The position numbers and the translations under genes were made by a program. A stretch of DNA of 64,000 nt from assembly GCA_012932865.1 (NCBI GenBank), contig SAXG01000001.1, positions 1,539,693-1,603,692 of the forward strand, written 5' to 3'. Below the pieces are notes generated by a model. It searched no databases. It saw only the letters and a program-made list of their open reading frames with translations, and was not told the origin of the DNA. The DNA is from Amylostereum areolatum. Its lineage: Eukaryota > Basidiomycota > Agaricomycetes > Russulales > Stereaceae. Positions 53,285 to 64,000 of the stretch are shown piece by piece (the first letter of the stretch is position 1; each line of letters opens with the position of its first letter).

Positions 53285-53800
53285 GAGTTCAATGCTCATG
53301 CTATTTTGTGCTAGGGTACGGGAGCATGCAAGCACTCACACTATTGTATGTTGCATGGGAGCGCACAAGTGCTCACACCATTTTGTGTGGAAAGGGGGGG
53401 TGGGAGTGCAAAAGCGCTCACACTATTTTGTGTTGGGTGTGGGAACGCGCAAGCGCTCACACCATTTTATGTGGAGAAGGGGAGTCAGGAGGGCACAAAT
53501 GCTCCAGCTAATTTGTGTTGGATATGGGAGCTCTCACGCTATGTTGTGTTGGGTGTGGGAGCATGCAAGCACTAACACTATTTGTGCCAGGGTGTGTGAG
53601 CGCGCAAGCGCTGACCCTATCTGTGCTAGGGTGTGGGAGTGCGCAAGCGCTGACACTATTTTGCATTGGATGTGTGAGCACGCAAGTGCTGACACTATTT
53701 GTGCTGAGGTGCGGGAGCGCGCAAGCGCTCACACAGTTTGTGCTTGGGTGCGGGAGCGCACAAGCGCTCACACTATTTTGCATTGAGTGGGTGAGTGCGC
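53285..53800. repeat. 39-bp minisatellite, locus 2
   Basis: Same unit and orientation as at 49866, about 12 copies, some with G-rich insertions (GGAAAGGGGGG). Confidence 0.78.
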
Positions 53801-53803
53801 AAG

Positions 53804-54549
53804 TGTCATGAATGGTCTATAAATTTCTTTTACTTTACATCAGTTACACACTTTAGGACTTATCGGCTTATCACCGGTCCGGCTCCACTTCGGCCCGGAC
53901 CCAGTTCATCTATATTCCGCCCAGGCCTACGTGGCTCCTCTTGGCCCGGGTCTGACTCCTTTCTCTTGACTCATGCTGTACGATACTGACTCATGCTGTG
54001 CTCTTTTACATACGACTGCTTACTTATACTAGGTCTGCTTACCGATTGCCGTGTATCGGTTGTTTACCTAAGTCTCTCTCCTCTCATGTATATAAGGCTC
54101 GCTCTTGCTGTACATATTCCTTATCTCGAGCTACCGACTTTGCTTGCTTTCCCTTGTCTGTCGCCGTGTCTGATCGGCTCCCCCCTGTTGTCCTCATCTT
54201 CTAGTCAGCTGTGTCGTAACTTGGTGCTGTTACACTAGTCGTTGCTGACATAAGCTCAAGATCTCCTTATTCTTGCACCACCCTATGACCGTCCCTACAT
54301 ACTGTAGCGTAGTAGTAGTAGTAGTACCTATCTGGTACTGACTTTGTTCTTCCCCCGTGCTGCCCTAGACTGTTGCCCCCAGAGTACGTGACTTGTTACC
54401 CTGAAATTGTGGTCGTGTGCACGTATACCGGTGCCGGCTTGATGTTTCCCCCGAAATGTTACACCTACTTGAGACTCTCCAACACCAGGAGTTGAAAGCT
54501 CAGAGGTGACAGTAGAAGGTGCGCCCTCTGTGTAGGAAATGAGTAAAAG
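53804..54549 (+). mobile_element. Family 2 gypsy 5' end, cut by element E
   Basis: LTR 53804-54250 (447 bp, TGTCATGAATGG...TTGCTGACA), primer site AGCTCAAGAT 2 nt later, then 299 nt of leader co-linear with element F. It ends within a few bases after the ATGAGTAAAAG start region, where the LTR of E begins at 54550. The remainder of the element is not found on the other side of E. Confidence 0.8.
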
Positions 54550-54972
54550 TGTCAGAAACGCAGTTTATGAGACCGATGGAACCGCCTAAGTCGCGACAAT
54601 GGGAGGAGCGAGAAGAAACAATAGATTCGAGAGTGCCGGGGTCTAGGGTAGTGCAACGTGCGCTACAGTACCGTATGACGAGATGGACAGTCTAGGGAAA
54701 AGGGAAGAGAAACACTGTCCTTATATACAAGTGGGTACGATGGTGCGATGCGATGCGATAGTGGTGCGAGCGGGGGGAACAATAAGAAAGGAGTCATGGG
54801 GCGGAGGATGAAGGTCCGGAGCAATGATGTCATAGATAAGGATGCGGAACCCCGCTCGGAAGTCCGGGCAATGATGTCATTGAAGCATGTGATGCAAGGG
54901 AAAGTCATGTGCCGTGACGCGTCGCGTGTACGAGGTCTGCAAATGAAGAGAGAAATGGAGCGATCCGTGACA
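54550..54972 (-). repeat. 3' LTR of element E (mosaic)
   Basis: 423 bp. The U3 start matches the 3' LTR of C (TTCATTTGCAG), while the rest matches the 5' LTR of C (GTACCCACTTG, AGTGTTTCTCTTCCC). Confidence 0.85.
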
Positions 54973-56827
54973 TTACCCCCCCTTTAAGACGCGCTTTCGC
55001 CTGGAGCGCAATGTCATCTGCAAGGGTAGATGTGAGGAAATCGTCAAAGGAGATGCCAAGGGAACGCACAGGGCGGGGCGCATTTGGATGGCATTTGTGG
55101 AAGGCGTCGATCATGTCGGTGACTTTTGAGAGCGAGGAGCGAGGGAGCCAGGTATTCTCGGAGTCAGGGTAGCCTGCCCACTTGACGAGGTATTGTGTGC
55201 CTTTCTTGTTGCGGGTCGGCTTCGAGTCGATGATGTCCTCAACGTCATATTCTTCTTCGTCGTCAACGAGGTCAGGCGGCGGTTGTTCATAGTTTGGACC
55301 ATGTGCCGTTGTCTCCTTGTACGCGGTGAGCAGCGAAGCATGGAAGACTGGGTGGATTCTCCACGTCTTCGGCAGCTTCAGGCGGTAGTTCACTAGGCTA
55401 ATAACATCAACAATCTCAAAGGGTCCAAATCGTTTGGCAGCAAGCTTAGGTTTCGGCCTCGTCGTCTTCAGGTTTTTGCCTTCGAGCCAGACCTTGTCTC
55501 CGACGGCGAACAGTGTCGATTTGCTGATCGTGTCACCATTGTAGTGCTTCATTAAGTCAGATGCGCAAGGCTGGCCTTGATCTTCTGTCAGACTTCTTCA
55601 AGTTGATGGAGGCATTCTTCAACTGCAGGGACCTTTGAGGACGGGTTTACGGATGGGTACATCTTGGGGAGGAAGCCGTAGAGGACTTCAAAGGGGGCCT
55701 TTCCAGTAGCTGCATGGGTACGGGAGTTGTGAGAAAACTCGAAGAAGGGCAACCACTTCACCCAGTCATCTTGACGGTAGTTGCAGAATACTCGCAAGAA
55801 CTGCTCAAGGTTCTGGTTTTCGCGTTCGGTCTGGCCGTCTGTCTGTGGCTGATACGCTGTGCTAAGGGCAGACTTGATCCCGAGCTTCTCGTTGAGTGTA
55901 CGCATTACCTGCCCAGCAAATTGGGGTCCGCGATCCGAGATGATCTTGTCTGCTAAGCCGTAGTGTCGGTATACCTTATCGAAGAGAATGTCGGCCGTGC
56001 CATCGCTGGTGATCTTCGTTGTACATGGGGTGGTAACCACCATCTTGGTGAGGCGATCAACCACGACATTGACGGCATTATAGCCTTCACAGTCAGGGAG
56101 CTCGACAATGAAGTCGGTAGAGATGGCGCCAAATGGTCGGTCGGGTACTTCATTCGGGATCATGTCGACGTGGGGTCGGCTGCTCTGTGTCTTTGTCGAC
56201 TGGCAGGTTGCGCATCCTGCTACGAAGTCGCGGACGAAGACAGACATGCCAGGCCACCAATATTCACGACTCACAAGTTCGTAAGTCTTGAAGCGACCAG
56301 GGTGTCCAGCCAGGGGCGATTCATGGTACATTTTGACAATGTCGCGTCGCAACTCGTCGTCTGCAGGGACATATACCTTTCCTCTAAACAGGACCAGGCC
56401 TTCTTCGTAGTTCCATTCTTGAAGGTTCTTGACGAGTGTACGTGGTCTGTTCCGTAAGATGGCATCCAGAGCTTGAACGACCTCGACGTCCTTGGTCTTG
56501 CAGTCGCGGATATGTCGTCGGAGTTCGACATCGCCGAGGGAGGTTACTGCTCCTGGCCTTGTTGCACGTATCTGGAAGTACTTGGGGTCGAGCAAGATAC
56601 ACTCTTTGTTGTCATTCTCAACGCCCTGCTTGTGATCAGGTTGTTGGGACATTGGGTCTGGGCGATGGGATACTCCTGGTTTGTGAACGAGCACGAAGTC
56701 AAATCAAGTGAGGAATAGAGCCCAACGTGCCTGTCGGCGGCTCAGCTTCTGTGCCGTCTTGAAGTGCTCCAGGTTCTTGTGGTCTGTCCAGATTTCGACG
56801 GTGTTGGGGGCGCCTTCGAGGTAGTGG
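54905..56827 (-). pseudogene. Pol, 3' half (element E)
   Basis: RNase H end, integrase, GPY/F and chromodomain, co-linear without indels with C 46769-48624 and with the same stops (TGA near 56705 and near 55590). Integrase protein identical to that of C. Interrupted upstream by the deletion junction at 56827/56828. Confidence 0.85.
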
Positions 56828-57547
56828 CCCTCATCGATGATGAAGAAGAATACAACGTTGAAGACATTGTCGACTCTAAACCAACTCGTAACAAGAAAGG
56901 TATTCAGTACCTCGTCAAGTGGGCCGGCTATCCCAACTCCGAAAACACCTGGCTCCCGCGTTCGTCGCTCTCAAAGGTTACCGACATGATTGACGCTTTC
57001 CACAAGCGCCATCCAAACGCGCCCCGCCCCGTGCATTCCCTCGGCATCTCCTTTGACGATTTTCTCGCATCCACCCTTGCAGATGACATCGCGCTCCAGG
57101 CGAAAGCGCGTCTTAAAGGGGGGGTAATGTCACGGATCGCTCCATTTCTTTCTTCGTTTGCAGACCTTGTACACGCGACGCGTCACGGCACATGACTTTC
57201 CTTCGCATCACATGCTCCAACGACGTCACTGCCCGGACTTCCGAACGGGGTTCCGCATTCTTATCTATGACATCATTGCTCTGGACTTCCGCCCTCCTCC
57301 CCATGACTCCTTTCTTATTTTTCCCCCCGCTCGCACCACTATCGCATCGCATCACACCATCGTTCCCACTTGTATATAAGGACAGTATCCCTTTTCCCTT
57401 TTCCTCAGACTGTCCATCTCGTCATACGGTACTGTAGCGCACGTTGCACTACCCTAGACCCCGGCACTCTCGAATCTATTTTCTTCTCGCTCCTCCCATC
57501 GTCGCGACTTAGGCGGTTCATCGGTCTCATAAACTGTGTTTCTGACA
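56828..57547 (+). mobile_element. Remnant of element D: chromodomain plus 3' LTR
   Basis: Plus strand: [15 protein letters not shown]...[15 protein letters not shown] with protein identical to D, purine tract, then LTR 57128-57547. The join to pol of E at 56827 has no clear microhomology. About 6.4 kb of D plus about 320 bp of the host element are missing relative to the C+D arrangement. Confidence 0.88.
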
Positions 57548-59395
57548 ATCTTGGAGAAATCCTTGATGAAGTGTCGGTAGAATTACCAAATCCGAGGAAG
57601 GATTGTACATCCTTGACCGTCCGGGGTGTCGGCCAGTCCTGGATACCAGCTACCTTGGCGGGGTCCATGGCGATCTTGTCGTGTGAGATAATGAGTCCGA
57701 GGTGTTCAACGGAGTCCTGCTCAAAGACGCATTTCTCTGGCTTAAGGAACAGGTCATTGTCTTGTAGGCGTTGGAGAACCTGTCGCACTATGGCGCGATG
57801 TTCCTCCATAGTTTGAGTGAATACGAGGATGTTGTCCATGTAGATGATGACTTTGCCCGAGTCGATAAGGTTCTTGAAAAGTTCGTTCATCATTGCCTGG
57901 AACGTCGCGGGGGAGTTCATAAGGCCAAAGAACATCACCGTAGGTTCAAAGAGGCCACGATTCGTCTTGAACGCAGCCTTCCACTTGTCGCCTTCCTTGA
58001 TGCGGACATTGTTGTACCCCCAGCGGACGTCCATCTTGGAGAAGATCTTCGCACCTTTGAGGCGGTCGACAATTTCTGAGATCAGCGGCAAGGGGTACTC
58101 GTTCTTGATGGTACCCTTGTTCAGCTCTCGATAGTCCTGTACAGGCTGCAGCTTCCCATCCTTCTTTTTGACGAAGAAGAACGGACTTGCCTGCGGCAAT
58201 TTCGATGGGCAAATGTAGCCCTTCTTCAGGTGGTTGTCGAGGAAGGTATCGAGCTCGATCTGCTCGGAGGGGGAGAGCGGATAGATCTTGCAGGGCTTGG
58301 GTTCGAAGCCGTCCTTCATGTCGATGGCATGATCCCATGGTCGTCGGTCGGGTAGTCGTTCAGAGGTTTTCTTGTCGAATACGGGTGCAAAGTCGCGGTA
58401 TGGAGGGGGAACCAAGTCTTCAAAGGTTTGCGGGCGTGCATTTTCCTTTGAGTGCTCTGCAAGCTCTTGCGCCTTGGTGAAGCCTGCGCGGATTGGTACT
58501 GCCTCCGGGTTAGGGCCGTCAACTTCAGGAAGAATCCCAGCACGACGCAGGCCATTGATCTCCCAGTCTCGGAAGACCCTGGGTCGTTCGTCGTCATCTT
58601 CAGTGAAAAGGCGGGCAGGTAGAGGTGAGAGATGGAATGTGCGGATACGAGCACCTTTGACCCTGCGCGCGGGGATGACATATGTAGGGATAGGGGCCCA
58701 GGAGACATACACTGGTTCTGGGAAGGGGTCGTCCGGGACTAGAGGTACCTTAGGGGCCACCTCAGTTCGAACCTTTCACTGTGATCAGGTCGACGATGGT
58801 GTTCGCGGCTTTGTTGCAAGGTTTGTCATGGTCGGTTCGGAGAGGGTGCAGGAGGGAGGGCAGCGGAGCATGTCAACACGATCTTGCTGCCAGTCTATGG
58901 TGGGGTTATGCTCATCGAGCCAGTCTGTTCCAAGGATCATATTGTGATCACCGATGTCGGTGATGAAGAACTCAGCTTCTTTCTCGTGGTATGCCTTCGA
59001 GTCTTGCGAGTATATCCGGATCCGTTGGGTTGTCGTATCACGCACCCAGCCCATGATGTTCTCGGTGCCGTCCACATTACGCACAGGGAACGGGTTTTCT
59101 AGTTTTCTTGTAGTCAGCTTCTTGCGTTCAGCGAAGCTTCGGTTGATGATGATTCCTTCTGCACCGCTGTCAAGCAGTGCATCTGCGTTGATTTGTCGGC
59201 CTGTCGCTCGTCCAATCATTTTGACCTTGAGCGTTATTGAGGGTGTCTGCCTGTTCTTCGTGATAGTAGAGAGGTGCACACACGATGGATACAATTGCTC
59301 ACATGAGGTCATAGATGATAGTACAGAGAAGCGATTGTAAGATGCCGATGATATAAGTCCTTTGCCTCTGCCAGACGACGCGACTGGGGGGTGTT
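57548..59395 (-). pseudogene. Pol, 5' half (element E)
   Basis: Protease and reverse transcriptase regions with the same lesions as C: two TGA codons after the protease, YMDN near 57833-57844, and the 1-nt deletion before the D site. Differs from C by one residue in the protease frame. Confidence 0.85.
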
Positions 59396-60421
59396 TCAAA
59401 AATCCTGCGACTCTAGGATATCCTTCAACAGTGCCACTGCCTGCTCCTTACCTTCCGCATCCAGATCTTTCAGCTGGCGAGTGATCGCGGCAATGGTCTT
59501 GGACAGGTCGGGGGTTGCTTTTGCAGTGGATGGAGCCGTGTTCATCGGCAGGGGAGGGGCCTTGGACCCAGTCTCTACTGCGCCCACCCATCGCGCGGTC
59601 GAGTCACGGTTGGGGCAGTCGCGAGAGACGCGACCGGCCTGTCGACACATGAAGCACTTGCCTTCGCGCATCATCTTTGCGCATTCGTCGTCCGTCAGCT
59701 TTGCAGGGCGGGTCGAGGTATTGGTGAAGGCGCTGACTCGGCGCGGCGAGGAGTCATTGGTCGAACCGTTCGAGGTGAGCGCGACAGCCCCCTTGGACTG
59801 ACTGCTCTTCCTCTCCGGGTTCTCTTCGAGCCACTGGTGGTTGATGCGGCGGGCGCGCTCCTTCCACTCTGCGAGTTTGGTGGGGAATGGGTACGACCGG
59901 GCCACCTGCTTGCCGAGGTCACACTGAAGTCCCTTCTTGAAAAAGTGGATTAGCGCCTCGTCGTCGTACGCTGACATGGTTGCCAGCATCTCAAACTCGG
60001 TGATAAAGTCAGTGACGTCCCGGGTGGTCATTGCGAGCTCGTTGATCTTACGCTGAGCCTCTATTTTCGGATTGACGGGCACGAAGTCTTTGCCAAACCT
60101 CTCGAAGAGCTCTTTGTAGGAGCTATAGTGGAGTGTTGGGGGCGTGGGGTCGGGGTTTTCGGCGTCTTCCTTCTCGTCTTCGTCGGCGAAGAGTTCCATG
60201 CGGCGATGTGTGGCCCAGGCTTTCGCTGTGTCGTCCTCCATCAGGCTGAGGAGGAGCATCATCTTGGCGTCGTCTGTGGCATAAACATCCTTGTTAACGC
60301 GTAGGAACATACGGAGCTCGAGGGAGAACCGGAGAGTGTCGCGTCTATCGCCTTTGAATGGCTTTGGCTTGGGGCCGATCTCCTGCTTGGAGACGGCAGG
60401 TTTGGATTCGGCGTTGGACAT
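59396..60421 (-). CDS. Gag (element E)
   Basis: 341 codons from MSNAESKPAVSKQE. Two residues differ from Gag of C (PAVSK for PAESK, LHYSS for LYYSS), and in both E keeps the residue found in D. The knuckle has Arg for His (CFMCRQAGRVSRDC), as in C, so RNA packaging should fail. The GGATTTTTGA frameshift site is intact at the end. Confidence 0.75.
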   Translation of the reverse strand: MSNAESKPAVSKQEIGPKPKPFKGDRRDTLRFSLELRMFLRVNKDVYATDDAKMMLLLSLMEDDTAKAWATHRRMELFADEDEKEDAENPDPTPPTLHYSSYKELFERFGKDFVPVNPKIEAQRKINELAMTTRDVTDFITEFEMLATMSAYDDEALIHFFKKGLQCDLGKQVARSYPFPTKLAEWKERARRINHQWLEENPERKSSQSKGAVALTSNGSTNDSSPRRVSAFTNTSTRPAKLTDDECAKMMREGKCFMCRQAGRVSRDCPNRDSTARWVGAVETGSKAPPLPMNTAPSTAKATPDLSKTIAAITRQLKDLDAEGKEQAVALLKDILESQDF

Positions 60422-61630
60422 CTTGTCGGAGGGGAGGGGGACGGTGAGGGATTGGGCGAGTTCTTGATCAAGGCGGCATAAGGTTTCTTGTCGGTGTTCT
60501 TCTGCTTCTTCAACTTCGTCCTCAACTTGTTTTGTGACAAGGAAGTCGGCGGGGGTGAGGAATTGCTGGTTATGATGCCACGACCAGTGATCTTGGACGG
60601 GACTGAATGAAGTGGGCTGCCACTCAACTACTGATCGTCCTGGGGTTCCGTTCTTGTTCCGTCTATAGGCGTACCACTTCCTAGTTGTGTCGTTGTAGTT
60701 GATCCCTTCTGGGACCTCGACTACAGCACGTCGACGGGGTGGGGGCGAGCTGGTGGGGCGAGGGTTCAGGAAGCGCTGTAGAACATCCGCAGCAGTGGCA
60801 AAGTCTGATTCTTCAACGTAGGGTTGTTCGTCGCGGTCGTCAAAGTACCAATCTTGACGTTGCGGGTTTGGTTCGTCGTGCTGCCAACGTACGGATTCCT
60901 TCGTCTGCTGCGAGGTGAGGATATAGTACTCTTCAGGATAGTAGTCTTGAAAGACGCCTGGGGGGAAGTTCGGAGTGGGGGGACGAGGGACTGCGGGGGA
61001 CGTGATGATGGTCTAGAAAAAGTCTGCCGCAACAGGGCGACGGCCGAGGAGTTTCTTGGTGAGGTAGCCGGCTTTTACTGCCTGGCGGATCTTGTGTTCG
61101 TGGTGGCGGCGATGAAGGGTCTTACCCTTGATGGTGGGACAGAGGACTGGGGGCGGGGTAGATTCGGGGGTACAGCGGTTGAACTGGGAGACGGAGGTGA
61201 AGCTGGTCTGGAGGATCGGGTTGGGGGCGTTCTGGATGAGGTACGTATGATAGGTGGGGGCGTGGAGGGTGAACTCAAGGCGCTTGAGATCTACATTGAT
61301 GCACGTAGTGATCCAGGTGTACAGGGCGAGGACGACCGTACCGTGATCCTTATGCCACCTCCACTCGAAGATGCGGAAGTTGAGGCCGTGTGCAGTCTAC
61401 AGGTCCTTCTTGCAGAGGTTCTGGATGGGGACGAGGCAGTTGACAGTGACAGTGTCGGACCAGGGGTAGGGTAGGGGTGCGCCATCTTGGGGGGTGATTG
61501 GTTTACCATCGAACGGGAGGAAGACCGGTGCGTTTGGGAGATCCGTGGTGTAAGGGCTTTTAACGTCGTAGAGACGGCAGAGGTAGATGGGGGAAGAGGT
61601 GCAAGGTAGGCATAGGGTAGACTGTCCAGG

Positions 61631-62053
61631 TGTCAGAAACGCAGTTTATGAGACCAATGGAACCGCCTAAGTCGTGACGATGGGAGGAGCGAGAAGAAAC
61701 AATAGATTCGAGAGTGCTGGGGTCTAGGGTAGTGCAACGTGCGCTACAGTACTGTATGACGAGATGGACAGTCTAAGGAAAAGGGAAAAGAGATACTGTC
61801 CTTATATACAAGTGGGAACAATGATGCGATGTGATGCAATAGTGGTGCGAGCGGGGGGAACAATAAGGAAGGAGTCATGGGGCAGAGGACGGAAGTCCGG
61901 AGCAATGATGTCATAGATAAGGATGCGGAACCCCGTTTGGAAGTCCGGGAAATGATGTCGTTGGAGCATATGATGCAAAGGAAAGTCATGTGCCGTGATG
62001 CGTCACGTGTACAAGGTCTGCGAACGAAGAGAGAAATGGAGCGATCCGTGACA
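61631..62053 (-). repeat. 5' LTR of element E
   Basis: 423 bp. Distinct from both LTRs of C at several positions (TTCGTTCGCAG; AGTATCTCTTTTCCC), with TATATAAGGA and AGACTGTCC. Confidence 0.88.
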
Positions 62054-62373
62054 ATAGATTATGGAGCCCTTATATACATGTCAGAAGAGCCCCAAACAAG
62101 GACAAATGAAGCCGGAGTAGAGTGGGTCACTCGGACTGCGCACGGACTGCGCACGGAGTACAAAGTGGGTCACAACCACAAGGCGAGGTAAGTATGACTC
62201 CAAGGTCTAGACCATGACCGAGGGAGCCGAGAAGACCGGGAGGCCCAAAGGGCCAGACGCGAGGCGAAGGTGGCAAAGAATAACAACTATACTAAGTGTC
62301 CGATGCGAGGTCCGATGGTAACGTTATGCTAAAAGTAAGGTCCGATGTATCTAATTAGGAGGCGTTCATGACA
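62054..62373 (-). repeat. Partial LTR of a fourth type, truncated by element E
   Basis: The minus strand begins TGTCATGAACGCC at 62373, contains TGTATATAAGGG near 62083 and is cut by E just after the TATA box. A purine-rich stretch, GGGGGTGGCGGCAGGA, lies directly outside the start. I infer a U3 region. The start resembles the family 2 LTR only over about 11 bp. Confidence 0.45.
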
Positions 62374-64000
62374 TCCTGCCGCCACCCCCGCCAATCCTCC
62401 TGCTGTTGCGACTGGCTCAGCGAATACCCATCCACGGTGGGTGGTGAAGAGCAAGGAGTACGTCGAGCCGACCAATGAGGACACCAACATGCTGATCGAG
62501 GTCCCCCAGCTGGTAAATGCGGGTCCACCGGGCAAGAGGACCGGCAAGGCGAAGGGCAAGGCGAAGACAGTGAAGACGGAGAAGGTGAAGGGGGAGAGGA
62601 AGAGCAGGAGCAAGGCCGACAAGAAGCCGGCAGCCAACGAGCGAACGCTCGTGTTCCTCCTCCAGGCCGGCGAGTATGCCCGCCTAATACAGGCGATAAA
62701 CAAGGAGGCGGACACCCTCGATGGGATGGAGGCCGCACAGCGGTGGTCTCCCCGACTCCCCAATGACGCGGAGTCGCGCCTGGAGGTGGAGAGGCTAGGG
62801 CTGCACCCTGACCACCCCACCATGCCCTGGGTAAGTTGTCGTCGCCTCTTCGCTTCTTCGTGCTCACTTTGCTTCCAGGCTCGCTGCAACACCTGCATCA
62901 CCGCAAACCGCACGTGCTTCATGGGCACAATCGCGAAGAGGAGGAACATCCTCTGCCACGGGTGCCGGTTCGCGAAGACCGGCTGCTCGTTCTCCAAGTT
63001 TATCAACCACCCGGTGCCATATGCACCTGACGCCTAGTTTGGTGAGTCTTGCCGTCCCTTTCCCCCTCGCCATCACTGAGTTCCACTCAGCACCTGATGT
63101 GCAGAGCCACCCTGTGCCGCCGCCTGTCCCTCTCCCCCTTATCCAGCACCTCCCCGCCCCCTGGTGGCCCATGCTGGCCATATATATGACGCCGCATCTG
63201 AGGTACGAGCTGGGTGTCTGGGATGACGCCGACTTGCAGTTGCCACCACCCGATGACAGCTCTGTCATCGCCAGTGAGTGCGGCAGCTCCACCATTTGTC
63301 GCATCAATGCAGGCGAGCACGCCGGTGCCCACCCCGTTCCCCACCACCCCCACCCCGTCCTTCCACCTGTCTCCCACCCGGCCACCCCCCAGTCCGTGAT
63401 GAAGAAACAGGCACAGCGAATGTCTATTGGCGAGCAACCGCTCACCGGTCCATCCTTAGTGGCACCCCCGGCGCGCAAGGTCTACATCGTCCTGGACCTG
63501 GCCCCCAAGTCGGTCACCCCCTTCGAGATTGATGAGATGGCCAACGATCTCGGCGACATGTCGGTCACTGAGATTGACCCACCCTCCGCCGCCCTGCCCG
63601 CCGCCGCCCAACCCGCCTCCGCCCAACTTGCCGCCGCCTAACCAGTCGCCGTGGCCCCGATGGACGTGGACAATGAAGAGGGAACCCCCCATCCTGGCGG
63701 CCAAAGGGCTGCCTTGCGGAAGGAGAAGTTGCGCGAGCGACAGACTCCAGCCGTCTTCCAACCTCGGGCCCCGATGCGTGCATCCCCCCTCCTTACCCTT
63801 GTTGCACTGATCAAACCTTTTTCCTCAGCATTGCCCCAGCCCTTCCATGGCTCGCCCCTCCCCCCCACCACCTCTGTGACGAGTGGCGCTTGCAACTGCG
63901 AAGAGCATGGCAACCAGTGAACCTTCGCCAACTTCAAGTGGTTGCTCGACCTGCGGTTGGAGATCGAGAGGCTGCATGCGGACGCTGCCCACCAGAAGGC
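62374..64000 (+). CDS. Cys-module hypothetical gene, both ends incomplete
   Basis: The frame is open from the LTR edge (PAATPANPPAVATG...WVVKSKEYVEPTNED), through a Lys-rich stretch (KRTGKAKGKAK..., likely nuclear signal), to HPTMPW and a GTAAGT intron (62830-62877). The next exon is the Cys module CNTCITANRTC...LCHGCRFAKTGC with two clean C-x2-C-x6-C clusters, likely zinc-binding. Downstream plus-strand frames (about 63050-63640 Pro-rich; 63651-63920) and a final coiled-coil-like piece (FKWLLDLRLEIERLHADAA) probably belong to the same gene after further introns, but I could not fix them all. The intron right before the Cys module is at the same place as in the 9371 gene. Confidence 0.5.

Larger units (their letters stand above)
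54550..62053 (-). mobile_element. Family 1 gypsy element E, inverted relative of C carrying a D remnant
   Basis: Minus-strand element: 5' LTR 61631-62053, primer site 61618-61628, full-length leader, gag, pol 5' half (to 57548), remnant of D in plus orientation (56828-57547), pol 3' half (56827-54973) and 3' LTR 54550-54972. The D remnant ends at the same site and with the same TSD base pattern as D in C, so E and C share one insertion event. From mid-gag to mid-3' LTR E is almost identical to C, but the 5' LTR, leader and outer 3' LTR differ by several percent. E lacks C's leader deletion. No target duplication is seen (AAAAG and ATAGA). Confidence 0.85.

Noticed and set aside
53028..53786. 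252-codon plus-strand frame
   Set aside because: It spans the end of the 24-bp array and the 39-bp array; both periods are multiples of three, which keeps frames open without selection.
1..64000. tRNA or rRNA genes
   Set aside because: I saw no convincing cloverleaf or rRNA core; the TGGCGCAG motif at the family 3 primer site is too short to call.

Overview
The window looks like transposon-rich, gene-poor DNA of a basidiomycete, most likely an Agaricomycete. I infer this from three things: very short introns (47-57 bp) with GTGCGT, GTATGT, GTAAGT or GTACGT donors and CTAAC/CTGAC-type branch points; chromodomain-bearing Ty3/gypsy elements (chromoviruses); and fast-evolving multi-exon genes with no recognisable function. 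I see no rRNA, tRNA, CRISPR or bacterial features.

Layout. 1-3887: a decayed minus-strand gypsy element (family 3, element A), inserted into a family 1 fragment (3888-4425). 4426-11445: degenerate hypothetical genes, G-rich minisatellites, a solo family 1 LTR (6905-7328) and a four-exon gene with a Cys-rich module (9371-11206). 11446-21173: a host gene fragment, a degenerate family 2 gypsy element (element F, 12002-20993) whose chromodomain is split by a 1.5 kb segment with terminal inverted repeats, and a second host fragment. 21346-30046: hypothetical genes, several carrying in-frame stops, and a large foldback repeat. 30047-49046: family 1 elements B and C, tandemly arranged and sharing one LTR; element C is split by element D (39359-46452), a structurally complete and very young copy. 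49047-54549: a broken host gene, minisatellites, palindromes and a family 2 5' end. 54550-62053: element E, an inverted relative of C that also carries the D insertion at the same site, with most of D deleted. 62054-64000: an LTR fragment and a Cys-module gene running off the window.

How the parts work together. Family 1 encodes Gag (341 codons) and, in the -1 frame, a roughly 1360-codon Pol with protease, reverse transcriptase, RNase H, integrase and chromodomain. The -1 shift is probably made at a GGATTTT heptamer next to the gag stop. The RNA probably primes its own reverse transcription: 10-11 nt at the predicted RNA 5' end are complementary to the site 2 nt after the 5' LTR. Family 2 shows the same layout. 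Element D has a leader of about 1350 nt with no ATG at all, so gag has the first AUG. B, C and E carry YMDN instead of YMDD in reverse transcriptase plus other lesions, so D is the only plausible autonomous copy.

Most interesting points: the AUG-free leader with a conserved in-frame TAG; self-priming in two families; the inverted C+D/E pair, which is nearly identical in the middle but divergent at both ends, as expected for gene conversion carrying a nested insertion; and the TIR-bounded minisatellite segment in the chromodomain of F.
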